64,000 bases of DNA from Corylus avellana (Eukaryota > Streptophyta > Magnoliopsida > Fagales > Betulaceae): positions 16,197,394 to 16,261,393 of the forward strand of contig NC_081544.1 in assembly GCF_901000735.1 (NCBI RefSeq), given 5' to 3'. Below are positions 32,981-44,620 of the stretch, piece after piece; position 1 is the first letter of the stretch, and every line of letters starts with the position of its first letter. Position numbers and translations under genes: made by a program. The notes below the pieces were generated by a model, which was not told the origin of the DNA, ran no database searches, and was given only the letters and a program-made list of their open reading frames with translations.

Positions 32981-33317
32981 AAAGGTGACCATTGCGAGTC
33001 ACCTTGGTGGAGGGTCACTTGTGACCCCGTGGGTCACCACTAACCCACAATGGGTCACTTTTTTTAAAATAATAATAATAATAATGATAATAATAATTTT
33101 TTTATTTATAAATAAGGGTAATTTTGGAATTTTTAAAAATTTCAGGGGGTATAAAGGTATTTCTACCCCTTCTACCGCTTGATTTAACTCCAATCTCTAA
33201 TGGAATTAGGGCAATTGAAAAAAATCAAAAGATCGATACACCAAAATGAGAGTTTTTAAACATTAGAGGGGTATTTGCATGAAGCGCGTCATTTCAAGGG
33301 GTACAGTGAAGTTACTC
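32670..33317. mobile_element. Mutator-type foldback element with near-perfect 9-bp target duplication
   Basis: Arms of about 90 bases: GGGGTAACTTTATTTTACCC...AATGTTTAAAAACTCTCA at the left and its inverse (TGAGAGTTTTTAAACATT...GTACAGTGAAGTTACTC) at the right. The flanks are TTTTTTAAA (32661-32669) and ATTTTTAAA (33318-33326), 8 of 9 identical. There is no transposase. The core contains (TA)n at 32945-32968, two 'tgggtcac'-rich segments and (AAT)n. It shares its core phrase with other foldbacks in the window. Confidence 0.65.
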
Positions 33318-33326
33318 ATTTTTAAA

Positions 33327-33887
33327 AAAAAGAAAAAAAAAAGAAACTTATCCTTATTTCTCTCACTTGGTTTTAGAAAATAATATTTCTCTAAGACCAA
33401 GAAGACACCAAGAGAGCATGTAGCACGTAACTTTAACGGTAGTTCTCTTGTTTGCTCTACTGTCTAGTTGATGTTTAATGCTATATTGTGTATGCCATTT
33501 GTTTGGGAACAAGATCCTCTCTAATTCATATCCAGTTAGTTATATTGGATGGATATTTTAGTCTTTTTACTTTTTAAGGAAATAAAAATACCCCCAAATA
33601 TAACTAACTACATATTATCCAATTGTTTTGTTTGACATGTTTTCTTTTAGGTTGCCCCTATGCTTTTGGTTGTAGGGGCTGCCTCAGCCAATTTGTGTTG
33701 TGTTATAGTAAAAAGTATAACCAGTGAAACTTTATTATTATTATCATTATTATTATTATTGTTATTGTTATTGTAGTAAGATAAATTGTTTTTTTTTTTT
33801 TTTTTCTCTCCTTTATTTTGTTTCTTTCAACATTAAAGTTAAGCATTCAAAATTACTTTCACCTTTATGATACATCAATCAGAACAC

Positions 33888-33918
<31 letters not shown>

Positions 33919-35424
33919 AAGTACTTTTAAAAAAATTAACAAAAGAAGCCATTAATATTATTATTTTAGTCTTCTCATGTAGCCACTTGTTGACAACAGA
34001 TGTTCCGAAGGAATATGTTTATCTATTTTTATATAATCAAATAGAAAAAGGATTACAAGTGATCAAAATACCAAAAACAGGGTGGGCTCTCTTACAACAT
34101 ATTCAAAAAAAAAAAAAAAAAAAAACTAAAGTAAAAAATGTGTCAAACAAATGACTCGGTCCTCTCTAAAAAAATCATACAAAGAAGTTATTAAAGTAAA
34201 AAAAAAACAAAAACAAAAAAAAGTCATAAACCTGAAGAGGTTCACTAACCTTAATTACATGTGAGAGGAGAATATACACGGGAAAGATTCTCCAGACAAC
34301 TTGTAGCTAGCAAATTTATGATAGGCTTGGCTTATTAGAATATATTTATTGGTAATAGCTAGACATGTATAATTAATGATCACTAGCTATGTCAAAATCA
34401 TCCAACATGCACTACTTTCCAATTATATCATGCACTATTTTTTTTCTCTTCTTGTATTGATATCATGCATTATTTGCTTACAAAGTGAGCTTCATAAGTA
34501 AACATCAATCAGAAGAGCCACAACGAAAGGATAATGACATGAGAAGAGAGGTTAGATCGATTAAATCAATAACAAAAATAGCGCATGCAACACATTGGGT
34601 AACTTATAAATATAAACAAAAACTAAAATAAATTTTGGTTGTTCAACAATTTGACAAGAACCCTCCTTCCATTTTCAATATTATAATATGGTGATGATGA
34701 ATTAGGAGGAACTTTTTGTGTTGCTTATGTTCCTTAATGGCCATCTCAAGACTTAAAAATTAGTTAATTAAGAATAAAATATTGGTTAATTAGGCCGCCT
34801 CATTACCATTTTAGGGCAGGAGAGCGTTTAGTAAGAATTAAGTTGGGTCGTTTTAGGCAAAGAAGTAGGATTGGATGGACGGCATAACATGATTTCTAAC
34901 AAAGATTAACTTTTTCCCCACTGAGATCGTCGTCGTTTAATAAAGTTAAGAATTTTTAATTGCAATTTGCAACGGCATGCATCACGTTATACCACAAATA
35001 TTTGACTCTTGCGTGGAAAAGATTGCCCAAAAATAAAGATGATTGGTGTATTTATATTTTAGGGTCCAACTTACATTCATGTGACGCATGTCCGGTTAGC
35101 TAACTTGCATTATACGTTAGTGGACCACTTTCAATTTTTGGACTATTGAATTTAAAAACCCTTGGTCTTGGATTATGTTTTTTTAGCTTGTCAGAACCCC
35201 ACTAGCTACCAATTACATCACTAATCTTATTTAAATAATCAAATTTTTTATTATTATTTAATTAATGCGTATTTAGTAGATAAACTTCTTCGCTGTATAA
35301 TTTCTTTCCTCCAAAACCATGGGCATAATAAATAAAGCAAATGTGGCTAGGGTTTGAAATCCAAATCTTCAAATGTTTTCATCCTTGGAGAGAATAATAG
35401 TTTAAGATTTTGAGATAGTGAAAT
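33327..35424. other. AT-rich intergenic DNA
   Basis: It contains many homopolymer runs (poly-T at 33788-33806 and 33892-33911, poly-A at 34106-34124) and an (ATT)n tract near 33735-33765. The open frame at 33867-34154 is mostly poly-Phe and poly-Lys. No gene, RNA or element end could be recognised over these 2.1 kb. Confidence 0.45.
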
Positions 35425-35770
35425 CACTACAAGAATCTGCTTCAATAGCGTTCCAGATTATTAGGCAGCGACACTAAAGTTGCCACTAATAAGGGCTCAT
35501 TAGCAACGACACACAAAAGTCGCCGCTAATATTGAACGCACAAAGGAGAAAACTATTAGTAGGAACCCAACTTGTCACCATTATTGACCTTTTGTAACTG
35601 GCGACATTTAAATGTTGCTCCTATTGACTCTTATAAGGGCAACATTTGAATGTTACAGTTGATGAGTGGTCAATAGCAACGATCATTTGGGCTGCTATCG
35701 ACCCCAAAAAGCCATCAATTAAAAGAATTTCTGAAATGGTGATGGTAACCTAAGAGCCATCAATTAAAAG
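35425..35770 (+). mobile_element. CACTA-type transposon end (fragment)
   Basis: CACTACAAGAATCTGC at 35425 is the classic CACTA terminal sequence (CACTACAAGAAA type). It is followed by sub-terminal repeats of both orientations (gcgacactaaagttgccactaataa, gcaacgacacacaaaagtcgccgctaata, gcgacatttaaatgttgc, gggcaacatttgaatgtt). No opposite terminus or transposase was found, so only one end survives. Confidence 0.55.
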
Positions 35771-36428
35771 AATTTTAATATATAGAGCGTAGATAGTCAT
35801 GATCTAACGCACTCTTGATGCCCTATTTTTCTTCTTTTGTTTTAGTGGCATCTTATTAGTTCCCATGAATCTTGGGTCCATAGCACAATTATGGATGGTG
35901 TTACTCATCTGTGTTTGTGTTGAGTGTGTTGGGTTGTGGAGTATGGACGAAATTTAGACTGGTATGAACTCGTTGGCCATTTAAAAATTGGCCCATTTTA
36001 AGCCCAAGATTTGTTAAGGCTTAGAGTTTGCTCTAGAAGCCTTTTTGATCAAATAGAACAGCTTCTCTTTCTTCTTCAAAAGTTATCTTTTTTGGTTTGG
36101 AAAGAGATTATCCTTTGGGTGTGCCATTTTTTTCTATTTTACTTAATTTAACTCAAAATTACGAATATTGAGGAAAAAAATAGTTAACATTATGTTTGGG
36201 TTATTTGAAGAATATAAAATCTAATAATAAAACATCTAATGAAAAAATTATATATATATTACAAAAAACAAAAAAGAAAAATAAAATTGGGGTGGTTTTG
36301 AACCACCCCCAAGGTGTTTGGGGCTGGCCGAGTCACCCCCTTTGACAAGGGTGCTTAAGCCACCCTCGAAAACTAATCAGGACAATTGGTGTCTGGGGTG
36401 GCCGATCCACCCTCTAAGGAGTGGATCG
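35771..36428. repeat. Intergenic DNA ending in GGTGGC/CCACCC-rich repeat
   Basis: From about 36290 the sequence is built of ggggtggtttt, accacccccaa, ggggtggccgatccaccctc phrases in both orientations. The same composition resumes at 37674 after the solo LTR, so the two parts were once continuous. This looks like a degenerate transposon with internal inverted repeats; the family is not identified. Confidence 0.4.
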
Positions 36429-37673
36429 TGTAGTGCAAATATCCACCTAAATAATAGACGAATAAATGTACGTTTTACTTGCAAGTTTATAAGATCAAAA
36501 CGATAGTATAGAGAGCAAGTAAGAGATCATTCATATGAGGATTGATATAAATTATGCTTAAAAACAATTTCCTAAATAATTATCTGGATGAAACGAGATA
36601 AAAGATTGAGTTTAAATAATAAGACGGAAATGTAGGCTTTGATATCCACCACTAATCCTACTCAAATAAGACAAACAACATGCACAATGCTACAACCTTA
36701 TCAAGATACTCAATATTTGCCAACCTGAGGGCATGTTATCTACTACTTAGGCTATTGATCTCCCTAAACAACGAATTAGGCATGTTATCTACTCTAATTC
36801 TTTTATTTCTCAAAGGATTTAGCATGATATCTACTAAGTTATTCTTCAAGACAGCATAAATCTATGGAGCTCGACAAACACATGAAGCCTAGAGCATGGA
36901 ACCTACTTCCGATTTTCCATGTTGATTAATCCAAGAACCTGTGATGGAGTTCTTTTGTCACTCTAATAGGCCCAGGACTCGGTCATTCAAATTGACCTAA
37001 ATAACAAATCAATTCCATATGCATATGATGATCAAGCACATTCATGTGAGGAATTCAATAAAACCGTAAATAATCAAGTTAAGTATCAAAACATCAATTG
37101 TAGCAAAGCAAATTGAAATCCTAAAGAGACATGATTATGGCTTCAATTGAGCCCTAACTAAAGTATTAGTTACATATAATTCAGATGAAAATCATCCTCA
37201 TAAGAAAATAATAAGGAAAAGAAGAAAAAACCGAAAAACCCTTCTTGATTTAGCCTCCAATTCTTCTCCTAAAGCTTGTGTCTTTGCTTCTCCTCCCTAT
37301 TTGGATGAATTGAGGGGGTATTTATAGAGTTTGGAACAACCCTAGTTGATTTTGTGCAGCCTAACAACTCAAAAATCGAGTTGGAGTTCGATTAGATTCC
37401 TTCCAAAACGGGTATGCCGACTTCACTATGCTCCAGCGCATGACTGGGCTCGATCCCTCTAGCTTGGGCGCTCGAGCGCACTTCCTTTAAACGATATTTT
37501 TTTTCCAAAATATCGTTTTAAGTCTGGAACATGCCGGAAATGCTTGCTTTTCTTCAAAATCCTAAGAATGCAATAAAACACAAAAACAACACAAAACATC
37601 AACTTATAACAAAACTAAGAGAATAACATATGTGAATTAAGGGGCTTCAATGTGTAACATTCAGGACTTATCA
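36429..37673 (-). mobile_element. Solo Athila-like LTR, 1245 bp
   Basis: TGTAGTGCAAATATCCACC...GGACTTATCA, with flanks GATCG (36424-36428) and GATCA (37674-37678), a 5-bp duplication differing by one CpG-type transition. Internal landmarks in order match other family LTRs in reverse (tgatatccaccactaat, ccaacctgagggcatg, gaatttagcat, tggcttcaatt). The minus TATA box is at 37326-37319, and a CpG-palindrome cluster lies at 37420-37485 (gggcgctcgagcgcac). Confidence 0.85.
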
Positions 37674-38171
37674 GATCACCCACCCCCAACTGGTTTCAGG
37701 GGTGGCTGATCCACCCTCTGGGGGGTGGATCAGCCACCCCGAGACTCTTAGGGGTGGTCCGGCCACCACCCCTAAATATATATATTTTTTAATTTTTTTT
37801 AATTTTCTTGATTTTTAAAATTTTTATTTAAAATTTTTTATTAGTTTGGTTGAAAAAATTTGAAAATTTTGAGTTGAGTTGAGTGTTAGTGGTGTTAAGT
37901 CAACCTAAAAAAAGAGGGAAAAAAAAAAGTTGAGAAAAGTTTGGAAGAATATCCTTCCCAAACAAGCCTAAATGTTCAAGATTTCTTGAGGCTTAGAGTT
38001 TGCTTTAGAAGGTTTTTTTCTTTTAAACTTCACTTAATCCCTGAACTTTCGTCACTTTTGCAATCTCCTCTCAAAATTCAACAACTCTCCTTTAGTGTAT
38101 GCAATTTTAAAAAATTTAGAATCTTGTTGGGATTTTTTGTAAAATCCTAACGAAATGATTTTTTAGACTCT
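37674..38171. repeat. GGTGG-rich repeat remainder and a foldback arm
   Basis: 37674-37775 continues the CCACCC-rich repeat interrupted by the solo LTR. 38030-38165 (ccctgaactttcgtcactttt ... ttgggattttttgtaaaatcctaac) is a single foldback arm like those at 24-26 kb. No coding sequence. Confidence 0.4.
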
Positions 38172-38706
38172 CTGAGGTTCTTGCTTGCTTGGTCCTAAGC
38201 TTCTTGAAGTGTCGATCTAAGGGAAACTAGTTTGGAATCCATAGCAGCAAGCCGCGACTCGGTATCCCTCAAAGCGGCCTTTACCACCAACAACTCCTCC
38301 ACAACCTCGGAGTGCATCATCTTAACCTCATCCAACTACCTCTGATACGAGTTGAGCTCGTCTAATGATACAAACTGGGCAGCCATGCCTTCCCAATAGG
38401 AGGACATCTCCTCAACAATAGCAAGATCAGCCTCCATCAATGCAAGAGGGGAAGCTCACTCCTCCCAAAAGGAAGCTTTCTCGTTAGCAATGCTAAGCGC
38501 GTTCCCTATCATAACGGCTTGAACGGCTTTAGTTTCCAAAAGGGATTGCCTACGATAAGATTTAACAAACTTGTAGTCTCGTTCGACAAGTAGTTGTTTG
38601 AGGTGTGAAATCTCTGACTTAGTGGTCGACAACTGGTAGCGAAGTGACTTGATTTCCAAGGCTGATTCCTTCTGATAGTTTCGATGCTCAGAGTAAAGAC
38701 CTCTGG

Positions 38707-39763
38707 TGTAACATCCCGATATTTCTCTTTTTAAATCTTGTAAATAAATTCGAGTGTTATACTGAAATAATCTTACACAGCAGAAAAATTGTAATTATCA
38801 ATACAAAACAATACTGTTAAAATACTTTTCTTTATACAAAAATACCCAAAACTATGCCGAACAAGACATTTGTATAAATCTACTCCACTGTCTAAACTCT
38901 AGACAAACTTCACCAACTTGAAATCTCTGTACATCTCAAATATAAATCTCTAATCATAACAGCATAATTACCTTGACTTTCAATTCCTACAAGCACTATA
39001 AAAACTATAAAATAGTGAGTCAATTGATTCCCGATAATATAAATCATTGTTAAAGCATTTATTTATATCAAAGGCCAGACAATTTATAAAACAACAAATA
39101 TCTGTATTATTGAATATCAATATCACTTTCAGTAAGTAAGAATACTTATAGAGGGTTACAGGAATGAATCATCAAAGGTAATTACTTGTTGAAACTTATT
39201 TTGCTGAAATTGATCATTATCCATAAATTTCCCAAACACTGACTCTCTCTCTCTCTCGCACCCAAACACTCTTTGTTGCCTTCTCTCCCTCAATCTCCTT
39301 CTCTGATTATCTCAATCTCTCTATGTGGTTATAAAGGAAAAGAAAGATAAAAATATTGAAAGTGAGTAGGGAGCAGTACGTGTGTGAGAAGAGGAAGGTT
39401 AAAGGAGATAAAAAATAGGAAGTGGGTTGGATTTCACTTCAATTTATTAAAAACAAATCTAATAAAATCCTAACTTCCATTCATAACTTGAATCCAACGA
39501 ATATCACTCAAAACACATTAAATCAATCATCAATTATCATAATCATACCCCAAATTATCATCATATCTCATAAATCACCCAATAAAATAATCAAGATATA
39601 ATCTCTCATATAAAATCAAACATCATGATATAATAACCTCAAATCAATATTCATTCCTATAATATTCATAAGATCTAATAAATTCTTCAAGAATAAATAT
39701 CATTACCTAATATCATCAAATAAATATCTCCAAAATAAGACTTTTAAATTCTGAGGCGCTACA
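38707..39763 (-). mobile_element. Solo LTR, gypsy-like (X)
   Basis: TGTAACATCCCGATATTT...TTCTGAGGCGCTACA, 1057 bp, with the TG/CA ends and start typical of plant gypsy LTRs. A CT-repeat lies at 39240-39257. The left flank is TCTGG (38702-38706) and the right flank ATACT (39764-39768), so it lacks a matching duplication of its own. TCTGG recurs only after the adjoining TRIM. Confidence 0.65.
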
Positions 39764-39768
39764 ATACT

Positions 39769-40285
39769 TGTAATGACCGAGGGAAAAGAGCTAGCCACAT
39801 CTGCACTATTACTTCAAAAGGACTAGTCAATTTGGAACTTATCTAGAATTCATTATAAAGCCCAGTTTCACACAGTAACTAGGCAATGTGGGACTTAGCA
39901 CCCATGACTATCTTTATAAACCACCCACTCTATGTGGGCTTCTTCTCATCTTCCCAATATGGGACCGGGGTGTTACAAACTCCCCATCTTAAATTCCTGA
40001 TGTCCTCGTCATGGCCACGTCACGCAGTGCTCTAGTACCACATGACTTGACGTTACTAGGTAACTTTGATACCACTTGTAACAACCTAGGGAAAAGCGCT
40101 AGTCACATCTGCGCTATTACTCCAAAATGACTAGTCAATTTGGAGCTTCCATAAAATTCATTATAAAACCCAGTTTCACCTAGTAACTAGGCAATGTGGG
40201 ACTTAGCACCCATGACTATCTTTATAAATCACCTACTCTATGTAGGCTTCTTCTCATCTTCCCAATATGGGACCGAGGTGTTACA
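39769..40285 (-). mobile_element. TRIM (miniature LTR retrotransposon), 517 bp
   Basis: Two direct terminal repeats of 209 bp each (39769-39977 and 40077-40285), TGTAA...GTTACA. They surround a 99-bp interior that on the minus strand starts with a primer site (TGGTATCAAAGT at 40074-40063, initiator-Met tRNA type) and ends with a purine tract (AAGATGGGGAGTT) before the other repeat. No coding. The repeats differ at roughly 20 positions by eye. The right flank TCTGG (40286-40290) matches the sequence left of the neighbouring solo LTR, not the base next to the TRIM. Confidence 0.85.
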
Positions 40286-40420
40286 TCTGGTCTCTAAAGA
40301 AGCCTACAAAACCATCAAAACATTAGTCAAATAAACTAACATGCAACGTTATGTGAAAGAAGAAAGTAACCACACATACCAAAATTGAATGACACACCAA
40401 AAGCTCAAAAAATTGCTTCG

Positions 40421-40689
40421 AGTCCACTAAGGCTTTAGCCTGTTTCAGCGTTTAAACATCAATATTGGTATTTAAGACTATTATAAGTGATTGTCTCAAA
40501 TAAATGAATTGACGGATAATAATGAATATAAAAAGCTGAGGGTCTCTAAACAAATGAATTATTTGATGATGAACTAATATGTATATATTGTTTATATGAA
40601 TGTATTTATATGTATAAGTGAAGTTGAGCTCAACTTTGAGGAGGGTAAATATGGAAGTACTTACTAGGGCATCATGGTTATTGGGAATA
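40421..40689. other. Unassigned AT-rich stretch
   Basis: A 91-residue minus frame (40727-40452) is rich in Ile and Tyr from TA-rich DNA and carries no motif. I see nothing to annotate. Confidence 0.3.
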
Positions 40690-42458
40690 CGTATGCAAAT
40701 CAAAACTTGCGCAGCGGAAATAATCATATTCCAATGCCCAAGAAAACTTTATGAAGAATAGCTACTATTTCAACAAAGATTACTTACTTGAAGATCTACG
40801 GCCACGCCTTGGCTATGAGCAAAAACGTTTTGCTTTTCTTCTTCTCCAAGAACACAATTGATCTTTAGAATATTGAGGCATATAGATCTTCTCGCCAATG
40901 ACAGATTATAACCAAGAGAGTGTGTGGGCTCTTGCTTGACTCTTCAAATCTTTAAACTTTTGTTGTTCATGAGTAAACACAAGAACTAATAATTTCCAAA
41001 GTGTTTCTCAAAACTATGTATCGAGAGAACTTGATGGGATGATTTGAGAGTGCATGCTCTTCTTTATTTATAAGCTTAGCAGGGGAGTAGAGTTCCAGAT
41101 TTTAACAATGTGGGACAAGGAGCAAAAGAGAAGTTCTAGTCACACTAGGACTAGGCATAGACGATTAGGCCAAAACCCTAGCCTCCATGCCATTGCCACA
41201 TGGGCCAGGGAGAGATTCTCCTATACCATGCGGCCACCCTACCTAGGGAACTACGCCTAGGATTTAATCTCATGCCCTTTCTCTTATGTCCAATGCATAG
41301 GGTCAGGGAAATTTTCCCTGGCCATATGATTAGGTCTATAGGTTTTATCCCAAGCCCAATTACATATATACTTTCTAACCGTGCTTTAAATAAATAAAAC
41401 ATTTAGCTCAATAAATAAAAAGCCTAATTTTTTAAAAATATATCAGCTTGGTGAGGGCCTAAAGGAAAAAATACTTATTGGCTTAAATATTTCTGTAATC
41501 ATGTCTCCCCAACATTCGTTACGCAATAATATTTTAATCACAATTAAATCCACTAAATAATTGTGACTACACTCTAGTAATCCCTTTGACTTACTTAATG
41601 TATACTTATGATTACTCCATGAAATATTCCATACCAGAATTAAGACTAAGGATACTCCCACTTAATTCTCTACCTTTTTATCCTTGAGTCACTAACTTTA
41701 CGTTATTTTCATAATGTGAAAATCACATGTATATATTTTGGTGTGCCAACCAAAATGCTCGGCCAGAATCTTAAGAATAATATCCATAAAATCTATCTCA
41801 AAGGGAAATTTCTTATCTCTTTGCTTACTAACAAAAGATTTGTATTCCTTCTTGGAAAAAGCTTTCCCACAATGTTTCATGTGATTACCCAATGTATTGA
41901 GGTTATTTCAACTGATGATATGTCTCACTCTTTGATACATCTAAGTAATCTACATAAAACATCTGAGTCCACAATTCTCTCAGGATTTAGAATCAAAGTC
42001 TAAAGTAGTCTTTTTAAGGAGTTATTGTCTTTTCTTCATAGACAATATTTTTTTTGAAAAGACAACCCCTTGGTTTGTTCAGTGTGTTAAGGTCTTAGCA
42101 CCTACACATCAATCTAAAGACGCCGCTTCGCCTGATCAAGGTAGATCACCAAGATTTGATGTGTAACAGTCTTACTCAAAATGGAATTGCCTCCGTTCCA
42201 TTTACCAACTGCGAACTTTCTATCTTCAAGGATTATAGACTAAAACCTTGTGTGATAACCACGTTACTTACACCCATAGCCATATTCAATGTTATCCTTA
42301 GGACCTTTCACAGGCATGATGAGCAATTGGTAATAGGCATGTTTATATGTCATATGTTCAAAATAATTTAATCAATGAATAAAACGTATATTCATTACAA
42401 ACATTGATTGTCATCATGGATCTAAAATTCACTAGGATCTGGGACATAATCTCCAACG
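40690..42458 (-). mobile_element. Copia LTR (3' LTR), minus orientation, about 1.77 kb
   Basis: The minus strand begins CGTTGGAGATTATGTCCCAG after the purine tract GCAAGTGGGAGTT, the standard start of this copia LTR family with one changed base. It carries the ordered blocks shared with 2926 and 8188. A minus-strand TATA-like sequence (TTATAAATAAA) lies at about 41069-41079. The far end (near 40690, 'attgggaatac') is approximate. Confidence 0.65.
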
Positions 42459-42830
42459 AACTCCCACTTGCCCTCAATTCCAGTGAGTCATATATTTGAC
42501 AATCATTCCTTCCATATGAGATTCAAAAATCTTTTGTGGCAAGGTCTTAGTAAACGGGCGTGCCAAATTCTTAGCCAATGAAATCTTAACTACAATTGTA
42601 TCTCCTCATGATACTCTTACGAGATGATACTTGCGCTCGATGTGTTTACCTCTTTTGTGATTCCTTGGTTCTTTAGATTGTGCAAGTGCTCCACTATTGT
42701 CACAAAACAAATTAATGGTTCTTTAAATCTTGCACTGCTAACACGTTACAATGCTTCCATTTTGCAATTGTCTTCATACTGTTGTGATTCTGCCATCCAT
42801 CCTTTTCCTGGGTCATTCGAGTAAGCTGAA
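42459..42830 (-). pseudogene. Copia pol, RNase H tail
   Basis: The minus strand at about 42720-42590 encodes a degraded CDNSG-like segment followed by AQSKEPRNHKRGKHIERKYH-type residues, the end of the copia RNase H, as seen more fully at 52.5-52.7 kb. It directly precedes the copia 3' LTR. The rest of this copia element is absent. Confidence 0.6.
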
Positions 42831-43228
42831 TGTCCCTTTTAGGTAACTTAACCGGATTCGCCAAATGATAATTGTGCATTTTAAATGTGAGTCTCTAGTT
42901 GTAGAGGGAGGCTTGTAACCCAGTGTGTATGGCTCGTACTCCCTTGGCCAGTCGCGTATAACTACTTCATGCCTGCATCGATCACGCATCTAAGTGTATA
43001 GCATAATCAGGTGCCTATGCCACGGAACAGGTAAGCTTGTCCCTATCCGAACTATTATTATGCAATCAATGAGGCTATTACTTTAGCCTGCACCTCAATC
43101 AATCAAACACAACAACAAATCTAGATCTATCCTATGCTCCGGTCCTTTACAATTCAAGCCTGCTGCATCATATCCTATCCTCAGATTGTCACATATGGTT
43201 GACAAAGTCGAATTCTCTGATACCATAC
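42831..43228 (-). other. Gypsy leader with tRNA-iMet primer site
   Basis: On the minus strand, ATGGTATCAGAGAATTC (about 43226-43210) directly follows the LTR end and matches the initiator-Met tRNA primer site. Below it are about 380 bases of non-coding leader before the copia fragment, with no gag seen. Confidence 0.6.
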
Positions 43229-44620
43229 TGTAACACCCCAAAAAATTGCCTTGACCAGTTTGGTAGGGTTACTAGCAATTGCCTAAATTCAGCTAATTGG
43301 TAGCTAGCTGGAGAATCACCTTCTAACATAATCAGAGTAAATGCAGAGGAAGGTGAAATTGACAAATTTGAAATATCTAGAAATCATAAAATATGCATCC
43401 ATTATCATTGAGAATAAATTAGGAGCTACTAATCAAAATGCAAATATTCTATCCAAACCTAGATTATGCAAACTAGATCTCTGGTATGCTACTGACCTCT
43501 TCTCAGAAAGAGGTTCCCTTAAAATAGGTAACTTACAAACCGTAATAACAGCGTAAGTGTAAGGACTTAGAAAGTAAATCTCACACTCGAGTATGAAATG
43601 AGTTAGTATTTATGAATGAAAATAAATGTGCATTTTGAGTAAGAAATTGAATGAGGTGTTGTCTATCTTATTACACCATAAAAGGATGGTTTTATTTTGA
43701 CAATAAGTAGGCATAATCCCAGCAGCAATCGTTATAAATTTTAGGGGAAACTTCACTAAGGACCCTCAAACTTCCACCCGTTTTGAAATACCCCCCCTGA
43801 ACTTCAAAATCTCTCAATTTAGTCCCCTAAACTTTCAATTGCTCTTAATTTGGACTCTTTCGTTAATTTTAGCCGTTAAAAATTCAAAAAAAGACCAAAA
43901 TATCCCTGATTTTTGTTTGTTTTTTTAAAATAAAAAAACGTTTTAGAAGTTGGTATTTTATACAAAAGTCAGGAGTATAAACGTCATGTGACGTTTAAAA
44001 TCTGACAGAGGGGTCCAAAGTGAAAGCAATTGAAAGTTCAAGGGACTAAATTGAGAGATTTTGAAGTTCAGGGGGTATTTCAAAACGGGCGGAAGTTTGG
44101 GGGTCTTTAGTGAAGTTTCCCCTAAATTTTAATGCATAAAAACTAATGCTTTATTTAATAGGTCGTAACTATCATGTATGGTCTACCCGAGATATTACCC
44201 ATTCTTAGAAGGGTTGGAGCTGTCTCGAGAGACTTGTAATACACTTTCAGTGCCCTGGCCATTGTAAGCTACCATCCAAAACTAGCAGCTCGACCGAGTC
44301 CAATCTCGGGTGACCCACACTACTAATAATGTACGTCCTGTAATGACCCACCAATCAAACATGGTTGCGCCGGTCACGAAACAACCATTAGGTCTAAGGG
44401 CCATATAACACACCCACACACATTTGACCATAGAATCAAGTACAAATAGTAAGTTCTTGGCCATTATATCATACGCACTAGTATACCATCTCATATGATG
44501 CATCTCATTAATCAATTATTAAGACAGTTACCAAGTTGTGTAAAAGGCAAACATGGTCATAATATATGCGTATTCAGTCGGCTGACATATCGTACATTTT
44601 TAAGAAAAATAGTCGTAAGT
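43229..44620 (-). mobile_element. Gypsy 5' LTR, truncated and carrying a MITE
   Basis: It begins TGTAACACCCCAAAAAATTG on the plus strand. The block at 44175-44500 matches the gypsy LTRs at 5345-5680 and 18661-18990 (cccattcttagaagggttgg, gtgacccacactactaat, ggtcacgaaacaacca, catttgaccata). It is cut at 44620 by an Athila-like LTR. A foldback MITE sits at 43744-44122. Confidence 0.7.
43744..44122. mobile_element. MULE-type MITE with perfect 9-bp target duplication
   Basis: 379 bp with inverted arms of about 100 bases (GGGGAAACTTCACTAA.../...TTAGTGAAGTTTCCCC; only a handful of mismatches by eye). It is flanked by TAAATTTTA at 43735-43743 and 44123-44131. Nine-base duplications are characteristic of Mutator-like transposons. 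The core phrase 'aggagtataaacgtcat' corresponds to that of the 25-kb and 33-kb foldbacks. No coding. Confidence 0.85.

Larger units (their letters stand above)
38172..40420 (-). pseudogene. Coiled-coil protein fragment, split by LTR insertions
   Basis: The minus strand at 38706-38175 encodes a heptad-rich stretch (ALEIKSLRYQLSTTKSEISH, VKSYRRQSLLETKAVQAVM, VEELLVVKAALRDTESRLAA) with two internal stops. At 38706 the coding sequence is cut by inserted elements and resumes at 40286 (SLETR joining GLYSEHRNYQKESAL). Such coiled coils form the C-terminal half of Transposase_28-type plant element proteins, of which another copy lies at 50.7 kb. That link is inference. Confidence 0.5.

Noticed and set aside
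33867..34154. 95-residue open frame on the plus strand
   Set aside because: Built from poly-T and poly-A runs (poly-Phe and poly-Lys) in AT-rich intergenic DNA; no motif.
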